Notes: generated from the letters alone by a model not told the origin. A DNA stretch of 64,000 nt from JBCCEJ01 sp039030335 (GCA_039030335.1 JBCCEJ010000023.1:1-64000); one strand, 5' to 3'; numbered from the stretch's first letter, positions 16,198-24,660 are shown. Numbers and translations: made by a program.

Positions 16198-16836
16198 TTG
16201 ACCAACAAAGCAGGCGTGCAACGGCAAATTGACTACAAGGTAATGCGCACACTCATCGGTGTCATCGCCATTGGATTGGGGCCGGTAGTCATGTTGTTGT
16301 CGGGCAACGCGAGCCGGCTTACCTCGATCAGTGTCACGTACTGGACCGATGCGCAGGATGTCTTCGTAGGCTCTCTGCTGGTGGTTGGATTCTTCCTGGC
16401 GGCGTACAACGGCACGGGCGGTGGCCGTGATCTGACGTACTGGGTCAGTAAGTTCGCATGCGTATTCGCGATAGGCGTCGGCTTGTTCCCTACCGCGGGC
16501 TTTCCCGAGTCAGGACCTCCGTCGTGGTGGGCGCTCGCGATCGCCCGATCGATCTGGACCGAGCCCGAGGCAGTCCACGTTGCCTGCGCGGTGCTGATGT
16601 TTGCCTGCCTGATCGCGCTCCTGGCCGGGTTTGCAGCCAATGCCAGAGCCAAAGGCGCCGATGCGCGTGCGAATACGTACACGGCCATCAACTTCCTGAT
16701 GATTGGCGGCATGATGGTTATCGGCGCCGTCGGCGCGCTGCTCGAGTGGGAGAGAACAGTGCTGTTCGTCGAGATCTGGGGGCTGACCTTTTTTGGTCTG
16801 GGCTGGTTGCGCGCGGGAACCTACAGAAGTTCATAG
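16198..16836 (+). CDS. Six-helix inner-membrane protein of unknown function
   Basis: A 212-residue protein with about six hydrophobic segments. The first (MRTLIGVIAIGLGPVVMLLS) is followed by the pattern SISVTYWTDAQDVFVGSLLV, which resembles a conserved signature (SISAYYYTDARDVFVG) that I recall from uncharacterised bacterial membrane proteins. The C-terminal helix pair ends in EIWGLTFFGLGWLRAGT. The frame opens with TTG 16198 behind AGAGAG; the ATG at 16243 would begin right at the first helix and is an alternative start. It stands alone on the plus strand between a decayed gene and the asparaginase gene. No enzymatic motif is visible. Confidence 0.7.
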   Translation: MTNKAGVQRQIDYKVMRTLIGVIAIGLGPVVMLLSGNASRLTSISVTYWTDAQDVFVGSLLVVGFFLAAYNGTGGGRDLTYWVSKFACVFAIGVGLFPTAGFPESGPPSWWALAIARSIWTEPEAVHVACAVLMFACLIALLAGFAANARAKGADARANTYTAINFLMIGGMMVIGAVGALLEWERTVLFVEIWGLTFFGLGWLRAGTYRSS

Positions 16837-17120
16837 CGGGTACAGGGCGCTGAGCTACCCTTGTCGGATGACGGACTCCCCGACCGGCAAGTGGGCCGTT
16901 CGAACCACCGGCCAGCTCCTTCGGAAACCTGCCGGCCCCGGCAGTGAGTCGTCGGACTCAAGAGTACAGGTAGACTCGGTCGACCGCAGAGGTTCTGTCT
17001 GGAGACCGAATTGAAGCCGGAAAGAACCTGAATTTTGGTATGAAAGAACCCATCAGTTCTGCATCGTGCTCGGCCCGCTACTCGGGTTCGCTACGAAGCC
17101 AACACCGTGGAAAGACAGTC

Positions 17121-18119
17121 ATGAATAATCCCCGGGTGGCGGTCATCGCCACCGGCGGCACCATCTCCTCAATAGGGAAGACGCCGCTCGACATTATCGA
17201 ATACACCGACAATAAGACCCGGGTGGACACGCATGGCCTGCTGGAACTGTTTCCGGTTGTGCGGGAGGCGGCCGAGGTCGTTCCAGTGCCGTTTACGCTG
17301 CTCAGCAGTTCAGCCATTGCCCCGTCGGACTGGTTGAATCTGCACGCGACGATTCACCAACTGGTGGCTGATGATCCGGACCTTGCCGGCATCGTCGTCA
17401 CTCACGGCACGGCTACGACCGAAGAAACGGCGTACTTTCTGAACCTGACCCTGAAAGTCGAGCAACCAGTCGTGGTCGTCGGGGCGCAACGGCCTTCCAG
17501 CGGTATCAGCACGGACGCGGCCATCAACCTTTACAACGCGATTCGTGTCGCGGCCGATCCAGGTTCCAGAGGCATGGGCACGCTCGTCATGCTGAACGAC
17601 GAGATCCAGGCGGCAAGGGAAGTGACCAAATCCGCGACCTTGCGAATGCAGACTTTCAAGACGCCCGACTTTGGAGTGCTGGGCCATGTAGATGCCGGCG
17701 AGGTCGCCTACTACCGCCGCCCGATGCGCACCTGTGCACCAGACACCGAGTTCGATGTCGCCGGACTGGACGGCCTGCCCCGGGTCGACATCGTGTACTC
17801 CTATGCGGGCTCAGATGGCACAGCCGTAGACGCCTTCGTGGGTGCCGGCAGCCGTGGCATCGTGTCGGCCGGCCTTGCCCCGGGGCTCGCACCGCCTGCC
17901 GAGACCGAGGCACTGGCGCGGGCCGTGCGCGAGGGTGTCGTCGTGGTGCAGGGATCCCGCGCCGGCAGTGGGCGTGTCACCCAACGCGCGTCCTTGAGCG
18001 AAAAAGGCCTCATCGCGGGTGACAATCTCAATCCGCAGAAAGCCAGGGTGTTGCTGATGCTTGCACTCACGCGGAGTCAGGAAGCGGAAGAGATTGCGCG
18101 TATGTTCGGGGAGTACTGA
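17121..18119 (+). CDS. L-asparaginase-family protein (HGTAT subfamily)
   Basis: A 332-residue asparaginase of the bacterial type II fold. Start ATG 17121 (MNNPRVAVIATGGTISSIG) follows GGAAAG. The first catalytic threonine is in TGGTIS. The second region reads VVTHGTATTEETAYFLNLTL, whereas characterised enzymes have HGTDT; the substrate-binding aspartate is thus alanine. Later landmarks VVVGAQRP, the lysine region NDEIQAAREVTKSAT, TFKTPDFG and the C-terminal DNLNPQKARVLLMLALT are intact. I recall a subfamily with HGTAT, so this may be a natural variant with a different amide substrate or no asparaginase activity. There is no signal peptide, so it is probably cytosolic. Confidence 0.85.
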   Translation: MNNPRVAVIATGGTISSIGKTPLDIIEYTDNKTRVDTHGLLELFPVVREAAEVVPVPFTLLSSSAIAPSDWLNLHATIHQLVADDPDLAGIVVTHGTATTEETAYFLNLTLKVEQPVVVVGAQRPSSGISTDAAINLYNAIRVAADPGSRGMGTLVMLNDEIQAAREVTKSATLRMQTFKTPDFGVLGHVDAGEVAYYRRPMRTCAPDTEFDVAGLDGLPRVDIVYSYAGSDGTAVDAFVGAGSRGIVSAGLAPGLAPPAETEALARAVREGVVVVQGSRAGSGRVTQRASLSEKGLIAGDNLNPQKARVLLMLALTRSQEAEEIARMFGEY

Positions 18120-18199
18120 GTCGCCGGCACCCTCGAGCCTGGCGAACCGAGACGATTCGGTTGCATGACGGGATCTGCATAGTCCGAGACGACATCGGC

Positions 18200-18257
18200 C
18201 TCACCGATCGCCAGGCGCGGGGAACGCAAAGCGGAGCGAATGTTCGGCGGATATTGA
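18200..18257 (+). pseudogene. Possible decayed copy of an asparaginase 3' end
   Basis: About 80 bp after the asparaginase stop, CTCACCGATCGCCAGG...GCGAATGTTCGGCGGATATTGA resembles the last ~54 bp of the gene itself (CTCACGCGGAGTCAGG...CGTATGTTCGGGGAGTACTGA). The encoded end ERMFGGY-stop mirrors ARMFGEY-stop. The rest of the copy is unrecognisable and out of frame. It may be a remnant of a second asparaginase or of a short duplication; chance is not excluded. Confidence 0.3.
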
Positions 18258-18412
18258 CTCGCGACGAAATGACGGGTCGCTTTGGTCAAGGCCTTCGCAG
18301 GGCCGTCGCGTACCCGGAGGCGGCACCAGTGTTGGGAGTATCGTGCTCGCCTGAGGACGCGCACGGCTAGAAGTTGCCGGCCCGGCATTACCGCTGCAAG
18401 AGGCTATCCATC

Positions 18413-18955
18413 ATGTCTGATTCCAACGCAGGGTGGCTGCCGGCGCGCTTAAAACGTGCTCGCAAGACCATCGTCGTTGTCGATATTCGCCGGCAAATCG
18501 ATATTGGCCGAACGCTCGACCTGGAAGATTTTGCACTGTGGCTGGACGACTTCTATTTCACCTGTGCCGACACCCTGGGCACTGGACACATCATCAAGTT
18601 TCTGGGAGACGCTTGCCTTGCGCTCTACGACGAAGATGCGTCGTCAGACGCGGTAGAGCGCCTGCTGGCCCTCTGCCGGAGGTATGAGACGCTCTGCAGC
18701 AGCCACCATGTTCGAAGCCACGGATTACGCTGCGCGGTGGACATAGGTGATGTGGTCGTTGGTGAGTTTGGGCCCACTCGACAACGTGACGTGCTTGGCC
18801 ACACGGTCATGGCCGCATTCCTGATGCAGGGCAGCGATATTGTCATCAGCCAGCGCGTCTACCGGCAACTCCCGAACGGTCAGCGTAGCCAGTGGCATGA
18901 GAACTACGGGCAAGAGTCTTATTCGCTGACCCTCGAAGGGAACGGCGCGGCATGA
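18413..18955 (+). CDS. Class III nucleotide-cyclase-like protein lacking Asn/Arg
   Basis: A 180-residue single-domain protein of the adenylate/guanylate cyclase fold; ATG 18413 follows AAGAGG (18398-18403) by 9 nt. Metal-binding aspartates are present: Asp24 in VVVDIRRQ and Asp66 in IIKFLGDACLALYD, 42 residues apart as usual. Base-contact Lys62 and Asp126 (QRDVLG) are also present. The segment that should supply the transition-state Asn and Arg reads GHTVMAAFLM, with Met133 and Leu137 in their places. A homodimer is therefore probably inactive. It could act as a binding domain or as the metal-supplying half of a heterodimer. A second cyclase-like gene with the opposite defect lies at 21685-22599. 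Confidence 0.75.
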   Translation: MSDSNAGWLPARLKRARKTIVVVDIRRQIDIGRTLDLEDFALWLDDFYFTCADTLGTGHIIKFLGDACLALYDEDASSDAVERLLALCRRYETLCSSHHVRSHGLRCAVDIGDVVVGEFGPTRQRDVLGHTVMAAFLMQGSDIVISQRVYRQLPNGQRSQWHENYGQESYSLTLEGNGAA

Positions 18956-19037
18956 AACAGCGTTGCGCTCGCACCGCGGTGAGTGTGTCGCGGCGTCCCA
19001 GCTGAGTCGAGCACAGCCTCAGCGTGAACCCAACAAC

Positions 19038-19838
19038 TCACGGTCCCGGCGCAGGAAACCGAGCCATCCAATGCCGCGCGACATCGATACCGCGACACAG
19101 CCACACGCGATCATGTGCAAGAACATAATCCACGAACTTGCGCAAATGTCCGAATCGGCCCGGCCGACCAACCAGCCGATTGTGCAACGCGACCTGCATC
19201 ATTCGCGGGCACTGGTCGCCCTCCTCATAGAGCACATCGAAGGCGTCTCGTAAGTATTCGAAGAATGGTGCGCCCCAGTCGAAGCCCGGTGAAGTCGCGA
19301 ATCGATGATCGTTGACATCCGCGGTGTAGGGCACGACCAACAAGGGGCGCCCCGCTTCTTCAATCCAGTAGGGCACCTCATCCGCGTAGGAGTCCTGGGT
19401 GTACAAGAAGCCGCGTTCCTCGGCTACCGGCATGCCGTGATAGTCCACCCAGCGGTACCCGTGACTGGACAGTTCCCAATCAGCTTCGAGCATCGCGGCC
19501 GTCGCCTCGGGATTGAGCTCCAATGCCTTGGCCACCGCGTTCACGGTGACGGGCACGCCTCGCTCTGTGAACAGACGGTGAATTCGCCAGAATCCAACCC
19601 GGCTCCCGAACTCGTACATTGATTCGATAGGCAGCGACCGCTCGCCGACCCGCGGGACCGCCCAGCCGAACTCGTTCAGGAGCGACTCCGACTCCGGGTC
19701 ACCCAGCAGGATGATCCGCTCGGCGCCCTCCTCATGATTGAGCACGAACTGAACGGCGATGCGCGCGCCACCGGGCCATTGTGGGTGAGGCCAGGCCCGC
19801 CCGTAGCCAACCAGGTCTCGGGGTGAAGTGCTGGCCAT
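19038..19838 (-). CDS. PuuE/allantoinase-type polysaccharide-deacetylase-fold protein with internal deletion
   Basis: The protein matches PuuE-type cofactor-free allantoinases: DLVGYGRAWPHPQWPGGARI, AVQFVLNHEEGAE, ESMYEFGSRVGFWRI, FTERGVPVTV, then DSYADEVPYW, FEYLRDAFDVLYEEG and GRPGRFGHL. Start ATG 19838 has GGAG 8-11 nt upstream. Compared with PuuE, it goes directly from WVDYHGMPVAEER to GFLYTQDSY. About 38 residues that normally lie here, including the W-Y-T-G-R substrate region, are missing in frame. The product is 266 residues against about 300 for the family. It is likely inactive or altered. It is divergent from the radical SAM gene. Confidence 0.8.
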   Translation of the reverse strand: MASTSPRDLVGYGRAWPHPQWPGGARIAVQFVLNHEEGAERIILLGDPESESLLNEFGWAVPRVGERSLPIESMYEFGSRVGFWRIHRLFTERGVPVTVNAVAKALELNPEATAAMLEADWELSSHGYRWVDYHGMPVAEERGFLYTQDSYADEVPYWIEEAGRPLLVVPYTADVNDHRFATSPGFDWGAPFFEYLRDAFDVLYEEGDQCPRMMQVALHNRLVGRPGRFGHLRKFVDYVLAHDRVWLCRGIDVARHWMARFPAPGP

Positions 19839-20133
19839 ATCCGTCACTCCGCGCTGTCGTCTCGCGTACCCGCATCTGTTCGTCGATCGGCTTCTGATCC
19901 ACACGTGACGGGATCGGCTGGTTCAGATAGTTGGCAAACGTCTGGAGTGAGGCCAGCGGACGGCGGCGCCAGGACAGACAGCCGGTGTCTTCAAACATCT
20001 GCGCTCTTAGGTGGTGAGCTTCCGCGATGTGTCTGCGATAATTCGCCAACCCCAGGGCGGGCTCGGGTGAACTCAACGAGTGCGCGTTACGCGTAACCCG
20101 AATGCCCAAAGCCAACCGGTCCCCCCGTGGACC

Positions 20134-20140
20134 AAGGAAA
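20134..20140 (+). promoter_or_regulatory. Ribosome binding site favouring a TTG start for the radical SAM gene
   Basis: AAGGAAA lies 8 nt before TTG 20149. The TTG-initiated product begins with RVTLISPYELGRQPFGLA, where the family's homology begins, while the upstream in-frame GTG 20080 has no recognisable ribosome site and adds 23 residues of low-complexity sequence. Confidence 0.5.
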
Positions 20141-20148
20141 CACCAGCG

Positions 20149-21525
20149 TTGCGGGTCACGCTCATCAGTCCCTACGAACTTGGGCGACAACCATTCGGAC
20201 TGGCGCATCCGGCCGCGCTGCTGCGTGAGCGAGATGTGTATGTGGATCTCATCGACCTCGCCCAAGCACGGCTGATCGCCACCGAGCTCGCTGCGTCGGA
20301 CCTGATCGGGGTGCATCTGCCGATGCACACGGCTACCCGCATCGCCGCCGAAGTTCTCCCGTCCGTACGCGCCGCCGCCCCGGGCGCTGTCTTGTGCGCG
20401 TATGGGATGTACGCGCCACTGAACGCCGGATGGCTTCGCGATGCCGGTGTCGATCTCATCTTGGGCGCCGAATTCGAAACCGGCCTGCTGACCGCCGTCG
20501 ACCAGCTCAAACAACGTAAACCGCCTACCCAGCCGGTGCTGGACGGGTTACCGAAGGTCAGCTTCGTCGTGCCCGACCGGACCGGCCTGGCCCCGTTAAG
20601 CGCGCACGCGCAGCTGCGCCGCGCCGACGGCAGCGAAATGACGATGGGCTTCGCCGAGACCACCCGCGGTTGCAAGCACCGATGCCGCCACTGTCCGGTG
20701 GTCCCTGCCTACAACGGCAGGTTTCGCGCGATCCCCGCGGCGGTTGTGTTGGAAGATATCCGCGCCCAGGTCGCAGCCGGAGCCGGCCATGTCTCGTTCG
20801 GCGATCCGGATTTCCTGAACGGGCCTGCCCACGCACTCCGTATCGCCGAGCAGCTCCACCGGGAATTCCCGGACCTTACCTTCGACGCCGTTATCAAGGT
20901 AGAGCACCTGCTGAGACACCAGGAAACCGTCGCGAGACTAGGCGTACTTGGCATGACGCTGGTCATATCGGCTGTCGAGAGTATCGATGACGACATACTC
21001 GAACGGCTCGACAAAGGTCATACGCATGCCGACTTCGTCGCGGTGGTGGCGTTGATGCGCAACCTTGGCATCGCGCTGGCGCCAACGTTCGTTGCTTTCA
21101 CGCCGTGGACCACGCTCGAGAGTTATGCCGCGTTGCTGGAAGAACTGAACCGGCTGGAGCTGGTCGCGAGCGTACCGCCGGTTCAACTGGCAATCCGCCT
21201 GTTAATCCCGGCTGGTTCGAGATTGTTGGAGCTTCCCGAAGTGCGCGCCCTGGCCGGCCCGTTCGACCAGTCGAGCCTCGGCCATCCCTGGACGCACGCA
21301 GACCCGCGGGTCGATGCGTTGCAGCACGAGATCGAAACGTCGGTGAGCGAGCCCCGTCGGCGAAGCCGGTCGCAGGTATTCGCGTGGATGCTGGAGCGCA
21401 CCTACGCTGCGATCGGCGCCGACCCGCCGGCACTGGCCGTAACGCCCGGCCGTGCCATTGCCCATCATACCGAGCACTGGTACTGCTGAGCAGAGCCTAC
21501 GAAACAGCAGTTGGCTGGTTGGTAG
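20149..21525 (+). CDS. B12-binding/radical SAM selenoprotein with C-U-A-E-P tail (TGA read through)
   Basis: An N-terminal cobalamin-binding-like domain (VTLISPYELGRQPFG... LRERDVYVDLIDL) precedes a radical SAM core with the iron-sulfur motif CKHRCRHC (Cys175, 179, 182 from TTG 20149). The standard frame ends ...HHTEHWYC at TGA 21487-21489. Reading the TGA as selenocysteine gives C-U-A-E-P-T-K-Q-Q-L-A-G-W, then TAG at 21523-21525, 458 residues in all. The tail C-U-A-E-P is exactly the terminal motif of the CUAEP/CCAEP-tail radical SAM family known to me from protein-family naming. A hairpin suitable as a SECIS element follows. The substrate of the family is not known to me. A divergent PuuE-like gene shares the upstream region. 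Confidence 0.85.
21497..21525 (+). promoter_or_regulatory. Candidate bacterial SECIS hairpin
   Basis: Starting 7 nt after the TGA, CUAC (21497-21500) pairs with GUAG (21522-21525), AA (21502-21503) with UU (21519-21520), and CAGC (21505-21508) with GCUG (21514-21517). Single mismatches lie between the helices, and the 5-nt apical loop AGUUG starts 19 nt after the TGA. Position and a loop with G-U fit bacterial SECIS elements read by SelB. The hairpin overlaps the coding tail and ends with the TAG stop. Confidence 0.6.
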
Positions 21526-21684
21526 AACGCTCGCCAAGACAGGCTGCGGAAAACTTCGAACTGCTCTTACGGAAGTCGGCCGACGTCGTCGCTTGCCGAC
21601 CAGCACCGGTTGCGCACTACCTTGGACAGGATTTCTCGACCATTACGGTCTGGGGTTGCGCTGCAGACGCGGCTCAGAACGCCG

Positions 21685-22599
21685 CTAGCTGCACCGGTAG
21701 AACACCGTGAGTGGGTCGTCGGTCTCCGGCGCTTCGCCCAGCCCGATCATGCCGCTGCCCGTCAACGTGTAGTAATCACGCTTCAACGTCAGCACCGGTT
21801 CGCCATCAGGCCTTACGAAAGTGCCATTGGAACTCTGGTCGGTCAGCACAAAACGCCCGCGGCGATACTCGATCCGGGCGTGATGGCGCGACGTCAACGC
21901 GCCTCTACATTGAATTTCCACGTCGTCAGCCCGGCCCATTGCGGCGTGGGGACGCCCGTTGCCAAGCTCAAGTAGCTGGTCGCCGAACAGCACAGTGCAT
22001 GTTTCGTGCTCGAGGCGCGCGATCTTCGGCACGTTGTCGCCGGCGACCGTGACGTCGGAGACTTCCCACAAAATCTCGTGGACCGATGTCGTGTCTTGCT
22101 TCCCGCGCAGGTCCACCTCGTCATGAAAGCGCACCGACTGTTTCAGCTCGCGCGGCAGCGCACTCACGAACTGGGCCGTCACCAGAATCTGTTCCGGCTT
22201 GCAGAGCGCCGCGATGCGCGCTGCCGTGTTGACGGTATCGCCGAATACGTCCTTGCCTTCGTCGAGCACCATCCCGTAGTGCGCGCCGACCCGCGCCTGC
22301 AAATCCCTGGCGGGACCGGTCGACTCCTGCTCCAACTCCTGAATCCGTACCTGCATATCACAGGCCGCGAGCGCGGCATGCTCGGCCTCCGTGAAGACAC
22401 ACATGACTTCATCATCGATGAACTTGATGACGCGTCCGCCGTGGGCGCGCGTCACGGCCGAGAGCGCCGCAACCGACTCGGTCACGATGTCGATGGCGAA
22501 CGTGTTGCCGAGTTCCTCGTATAGTGGAGCGGAGCCGCCGACGTGCGCGAATAGCACTGCGTAGGGCCCCGCGAGCTCTCTGCTGTTGGTATTCGACAT
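21685..22599 (-). CDS. Class III cyclase-like domain fused to FHA domain
   Basis: A 304-residue protein. Residues ~12-175 are a class III cyclase homology domain and residues ~195-300 an FHA phosphothreonine-binding domain (GRADDVEIQC, LTSRHHARIEY, LTDQSSNGTFV). In the cyclase part the first metal-binding aspartate is replaced by His19 (VLFAHVGGS in place of LFADV.GS), and the glycine before the second is Asp62 (VIKFIDDEVM, Asp63 kept). The Asn124 and Arg128 of DTVNTAARIA are intact, as are base-contact residues Lys59 and Asp117. The defect mirrors that of the single-domain protein at 18413-18955. It may need a partner, or His19 may substitute. It is convergent with the radical SAM gene. Confidence 0.88.
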   Translation of the reverse strand: MSNTNSRELAGPYAVLFAHVGGSAPLYEELGNTFAIDIVTESVAALSAVTRAHGGRVIKFIDDEVMCVFTEAEHAALAACDMQVRIQELEQESTGPARDLQARVGAHYGMVLDEGKDVFGDTVNTAARIAALCKPEQILVTAQFVSALPRELKQSVRFHDEVDLRGKQDTTSVHEILWEVSDVTVAGDNVPKIARLEHETCTVLFGDQLLELGNGRPHAAMGRADDVEIQCRGALTSRHHARIEYRRGRFVLTDQSSNGTFVRPDGEPVLTLKRDYYTLTGSGMIGLGEAPETDDPLTVFYRCS

Positions 22600-23086
22600 C
22601 GCTTAGTTCTCGCCACGTTCATGCGGCGGCAGTAACGCGCCCGGTACAGGCCTGGCGCGCCGATGCTCTGAAGCTGTTTCCATCCCTACAGCATAGACAC
22701 TTGTCATGCACGCGTCGCGCTGGCTGAGTCAGATTTACGGTTGCCACTGCACCCGCCAGAGGAACGCCGCCAGACGCGATCGATTCCTGCCGCGCGAGAC
22801 CGATCTACCGTCATGCAATCTGAACAAGCTTCCTGCTATACAGCATCGGCCTGCCTGCAATGAACTTGATTCATTCGTTCAGTGCGGCGGCTGGCGGTTC
22901 GACGGCGGCCCACTGCCAAACCAGTGCGAATGGGCGAACCGGCCGGCGTTTGCGCCGGGCCGCATCGACTGGCTCTTGCGGCGTGAGTCAATACACTCGC
23001 GAAGATACCGTGGCCGCGACTACCGACCTCGCGCCGGTCCAGACATCGCCTGCCCGAAGATCCGCGCATCTGGGACGCGGGGCACC
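22600..23086. other. Gap without a supportable gene
   Basis: These 487 bp lie between the cyclase-FHA start and the end of livF. Frames crossing the stretch are Arg/Ser-rich and show no family pattern, ribosome site or membrane segments. It presumably contains the promoter of the cyclase-FHA gene and the 3' untranslated part of the liv transcript. I see no terminator. Confidence 0.4.
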
Positions 23087-23902
23087 TCAGATCGCGAGGT
23101 ACTCGTGGCGCAATTCTTCGTTGTCCAGGACTTCCTGAGCGGTACCATCGAACACGATGTGCCCCATGTCGAGAATCAGCGCCCGGTCAGCCAGATGCAG
23201 CGCCGCGATGGCATTTTGCTCGACGATGAGCGTCGTCATGCCGAGTTGCTTGATCTGTTCCAGGGTTTTTTCGATCTCCTGGACAATCACCGGCGCCAGG
23301 CCCTCATACGGCTCATCGAGCAACAGCAGCTTGACATCGCGCACCAGGGCGCGGGCCACCGCCAGCATCTGCTGTTCGCCGCCCGAGAGCGTGGTGCCTT
23401 CCTGCGTACGCCGTTCGGCCAGCCGTGGGAACAGATCGTAGACACGCTCGAGCGACCAGCCCTTGGGGGGGGCGATCTGAGCGAGTTGCAGGTTCTCCTC
23501 GACAGTGAGGCCCGCGATGATGCGCCGGTCTTCCGGTACCAGACCGATACCGTTGCGCGCCGCTTCATGGGAGGCCATCTCGTGCAGCGGTTTGTGATCG
23601 AGCCAGATTTCGCCGCTCCGCAACTCCGGCTCATCGACACGCGCGAGCGTGCGCAGAGTGGACGTCTTGCCGGCCCCGTTGCGGCCCAATAGAGCGACGA
23701 TCTCGCCTTCCCGGATATCAAAGCTCACGCCTTGCACGATATAGCTTTCGCCGTAGTAGGCGTGTATGTCCCACACCGAGCAGTAAGCCGGCTGTCCGCC
23801 CTGAGCGGTCTGCGGCGCCACCGACGGCGCGCGCTTGCCATCGAATGGCTCATCGCCCACGACCATCCCGGGTCCAGCTTCCTCGCGACTTTGCTCACTC
23901 AC
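23087..23902 (-). CDS. livF: Branched-chain amino acid-type ABC transporter ATPase (LivF)
   Basis: A 271-residue ATPase of the HAAT (Liv/Urt) importers. It has Walker A LLGRNGAGKTSTLRTL, Q-loop region GLVPEDRRIIAGLTVEENL, signature LSGGEQQMLAVARAL, Walker B LLLLDEPYEGLAP and the switch histidine replaced as usual in LivF by VEQNAIAAL. An extra ~35-residue N-terminal stretch (MSEQSREEAGPGM...) precedes the domain and overlaps livG by 4 bp, so the start is plausible but could be shorter. The operon order livM-livG-livF continues upstream. The substrate may be any amide or amino acid. The partner livM is truncated, so function is doubtful. Confidence 0.9.
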   Translation of the reverse strand: MSEQSREEAGPGMVVGDEPFDGKRAPSVAPQTAQGGQPAYCSVWDIHAYYGESYIVQGVSFDIREGEIVALLGRNGAGKTSTLRTLARVDEPELRSGEIWLDHKPLHEMASHEAARNGIGLVPEDRRIIAGLTVEENLQLAQIAPPKGWSLERVYDLFPRLAERRTQEGTTLSGGEQQMLAVARALVRDVKLLLLDEPYEGLAPVIVQEIEKTLEQIKQLGMTTLIVEQNAIAALHLADRALILDMGHIVFDGTAQEVLDNEELRHEYLAI

Positions 23903-24654
23903 AGGTGCGCCCCTCCGAGATAGGCTTCCTGGACCTTCGGATTACCCTTGATTTCTTCGGGCAGGCCTTCCGCGATGACCGTGCCCTGTGCCAGCACGGA
24001 GATCTTGTCGGCTAACGAAAACACGACGTGCATGTCATGCTCGATCACCACCATCGTAATGCCCTGGCCTGCGATCTCTTTCAGCAGTTCTATCGTGTTG
24101 TTGGTATCCGCCCGGGCCATGCCAGCCGTCGGCTCATCCAACAGCAGCAACTTGGGCTCCTGCACCAGACACATCGCCAATTCGAGCCGACGTTTATCAC
24201 CGCGCGACAACTGGCTCGCCACGGCACCGGCACTGCCACCAAGTCCGACGTTCTCCAGCAACCGGGTTGCCTGGAGTTGAATATCCACCTCGCCTCGAAC
24301 CGCGCTCCAGGCGTTGACCTTGAAGGCACCGTCGCGCTTCGCAAACGCCGGGATCATGACGTTCTCCTGCAGCGTCAGTTCGCCAAAGATCTCAGGCGTC
24401 TGAAACACTCGGCTGACACCCGCCTGGTTAATCTCGTGCGGTTTCATCCCGAGCAGCGACGTGCCGTCAAAGTCGACGGTTCCAGTATCGGGGTCGAGAC
24501 GACCGATGAAGCAGTTGAGCAAGGTCGACTTACCCGCGCCGTTTGGGCCGATGATCGCGTGCACGGTGCCGGCCTCGACGTCCAGGTTGACTTCGTTCAG
24601 GGCTTTCAATCCGCCAAAGCGTTTGTTGACGTTGCGAACAGACAGAATGGACAT
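23899..24654 (-). CDS. livG: Branched-chain amino acid-type ABC transporter ATPase (LivG)
   Basis: A 251-residue LivG-type ATPase: VRNVNKRFGGLKALNEVNL, Walker A IIGPNGAGKSTLLNCF, VSRVFQTPEIFGELTLQENV with the Q-loop, the family-typical degenerate signature LSRGDKRRLELAMCL, Walker B LLLLDEPTAGMA and switch VVIEHDMHVVFSLAD. The C-terminal tail GNPKVQEAYLGG is characteristic of LivG. It overlaps livF by 4 bp and starts 6 bp after the livM stop. It is full length, unlike livM. Confidence 0.93.
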   Translation of the reverse strand: MSILSVRNVNKRFGGLKALNEVNLDVEAGTVHAIIGPNGAGKSTLLNCFIGRLDPDTGTVDFDGTSLLGMKPHEINQAGVSRVFQTPEIFGELTLQENVMIPAFAKRDGAFKVNAWSAVRGEVDIQLQATRLLENVGLGGSAGAVASQLSRGDKRRLELAMCLVQEPKLLLLDEPTAGMARADTNNTIELLKEIAGQGITMVVIEHDMHVVFSLADKISVLAQGTVIAEGLPEEIKGNPKVQEAYLGGAHL

Positions 24655-24660
24655 CAGTGA

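Noticed and set aside
18374..18412. Earlier start (MPARHYRC...) for the first cyclase-like protein
   Set aside because: ATG 18413 has a good AAGAGG ribosome site at 9 nt; the upstream 13 residues are not conserved-looking.
22706..23692. 328-residue plus-strand frame across 22600-23700
   Set aside because: It runs antisense through livF, is His/Arg-rich and has no motif.
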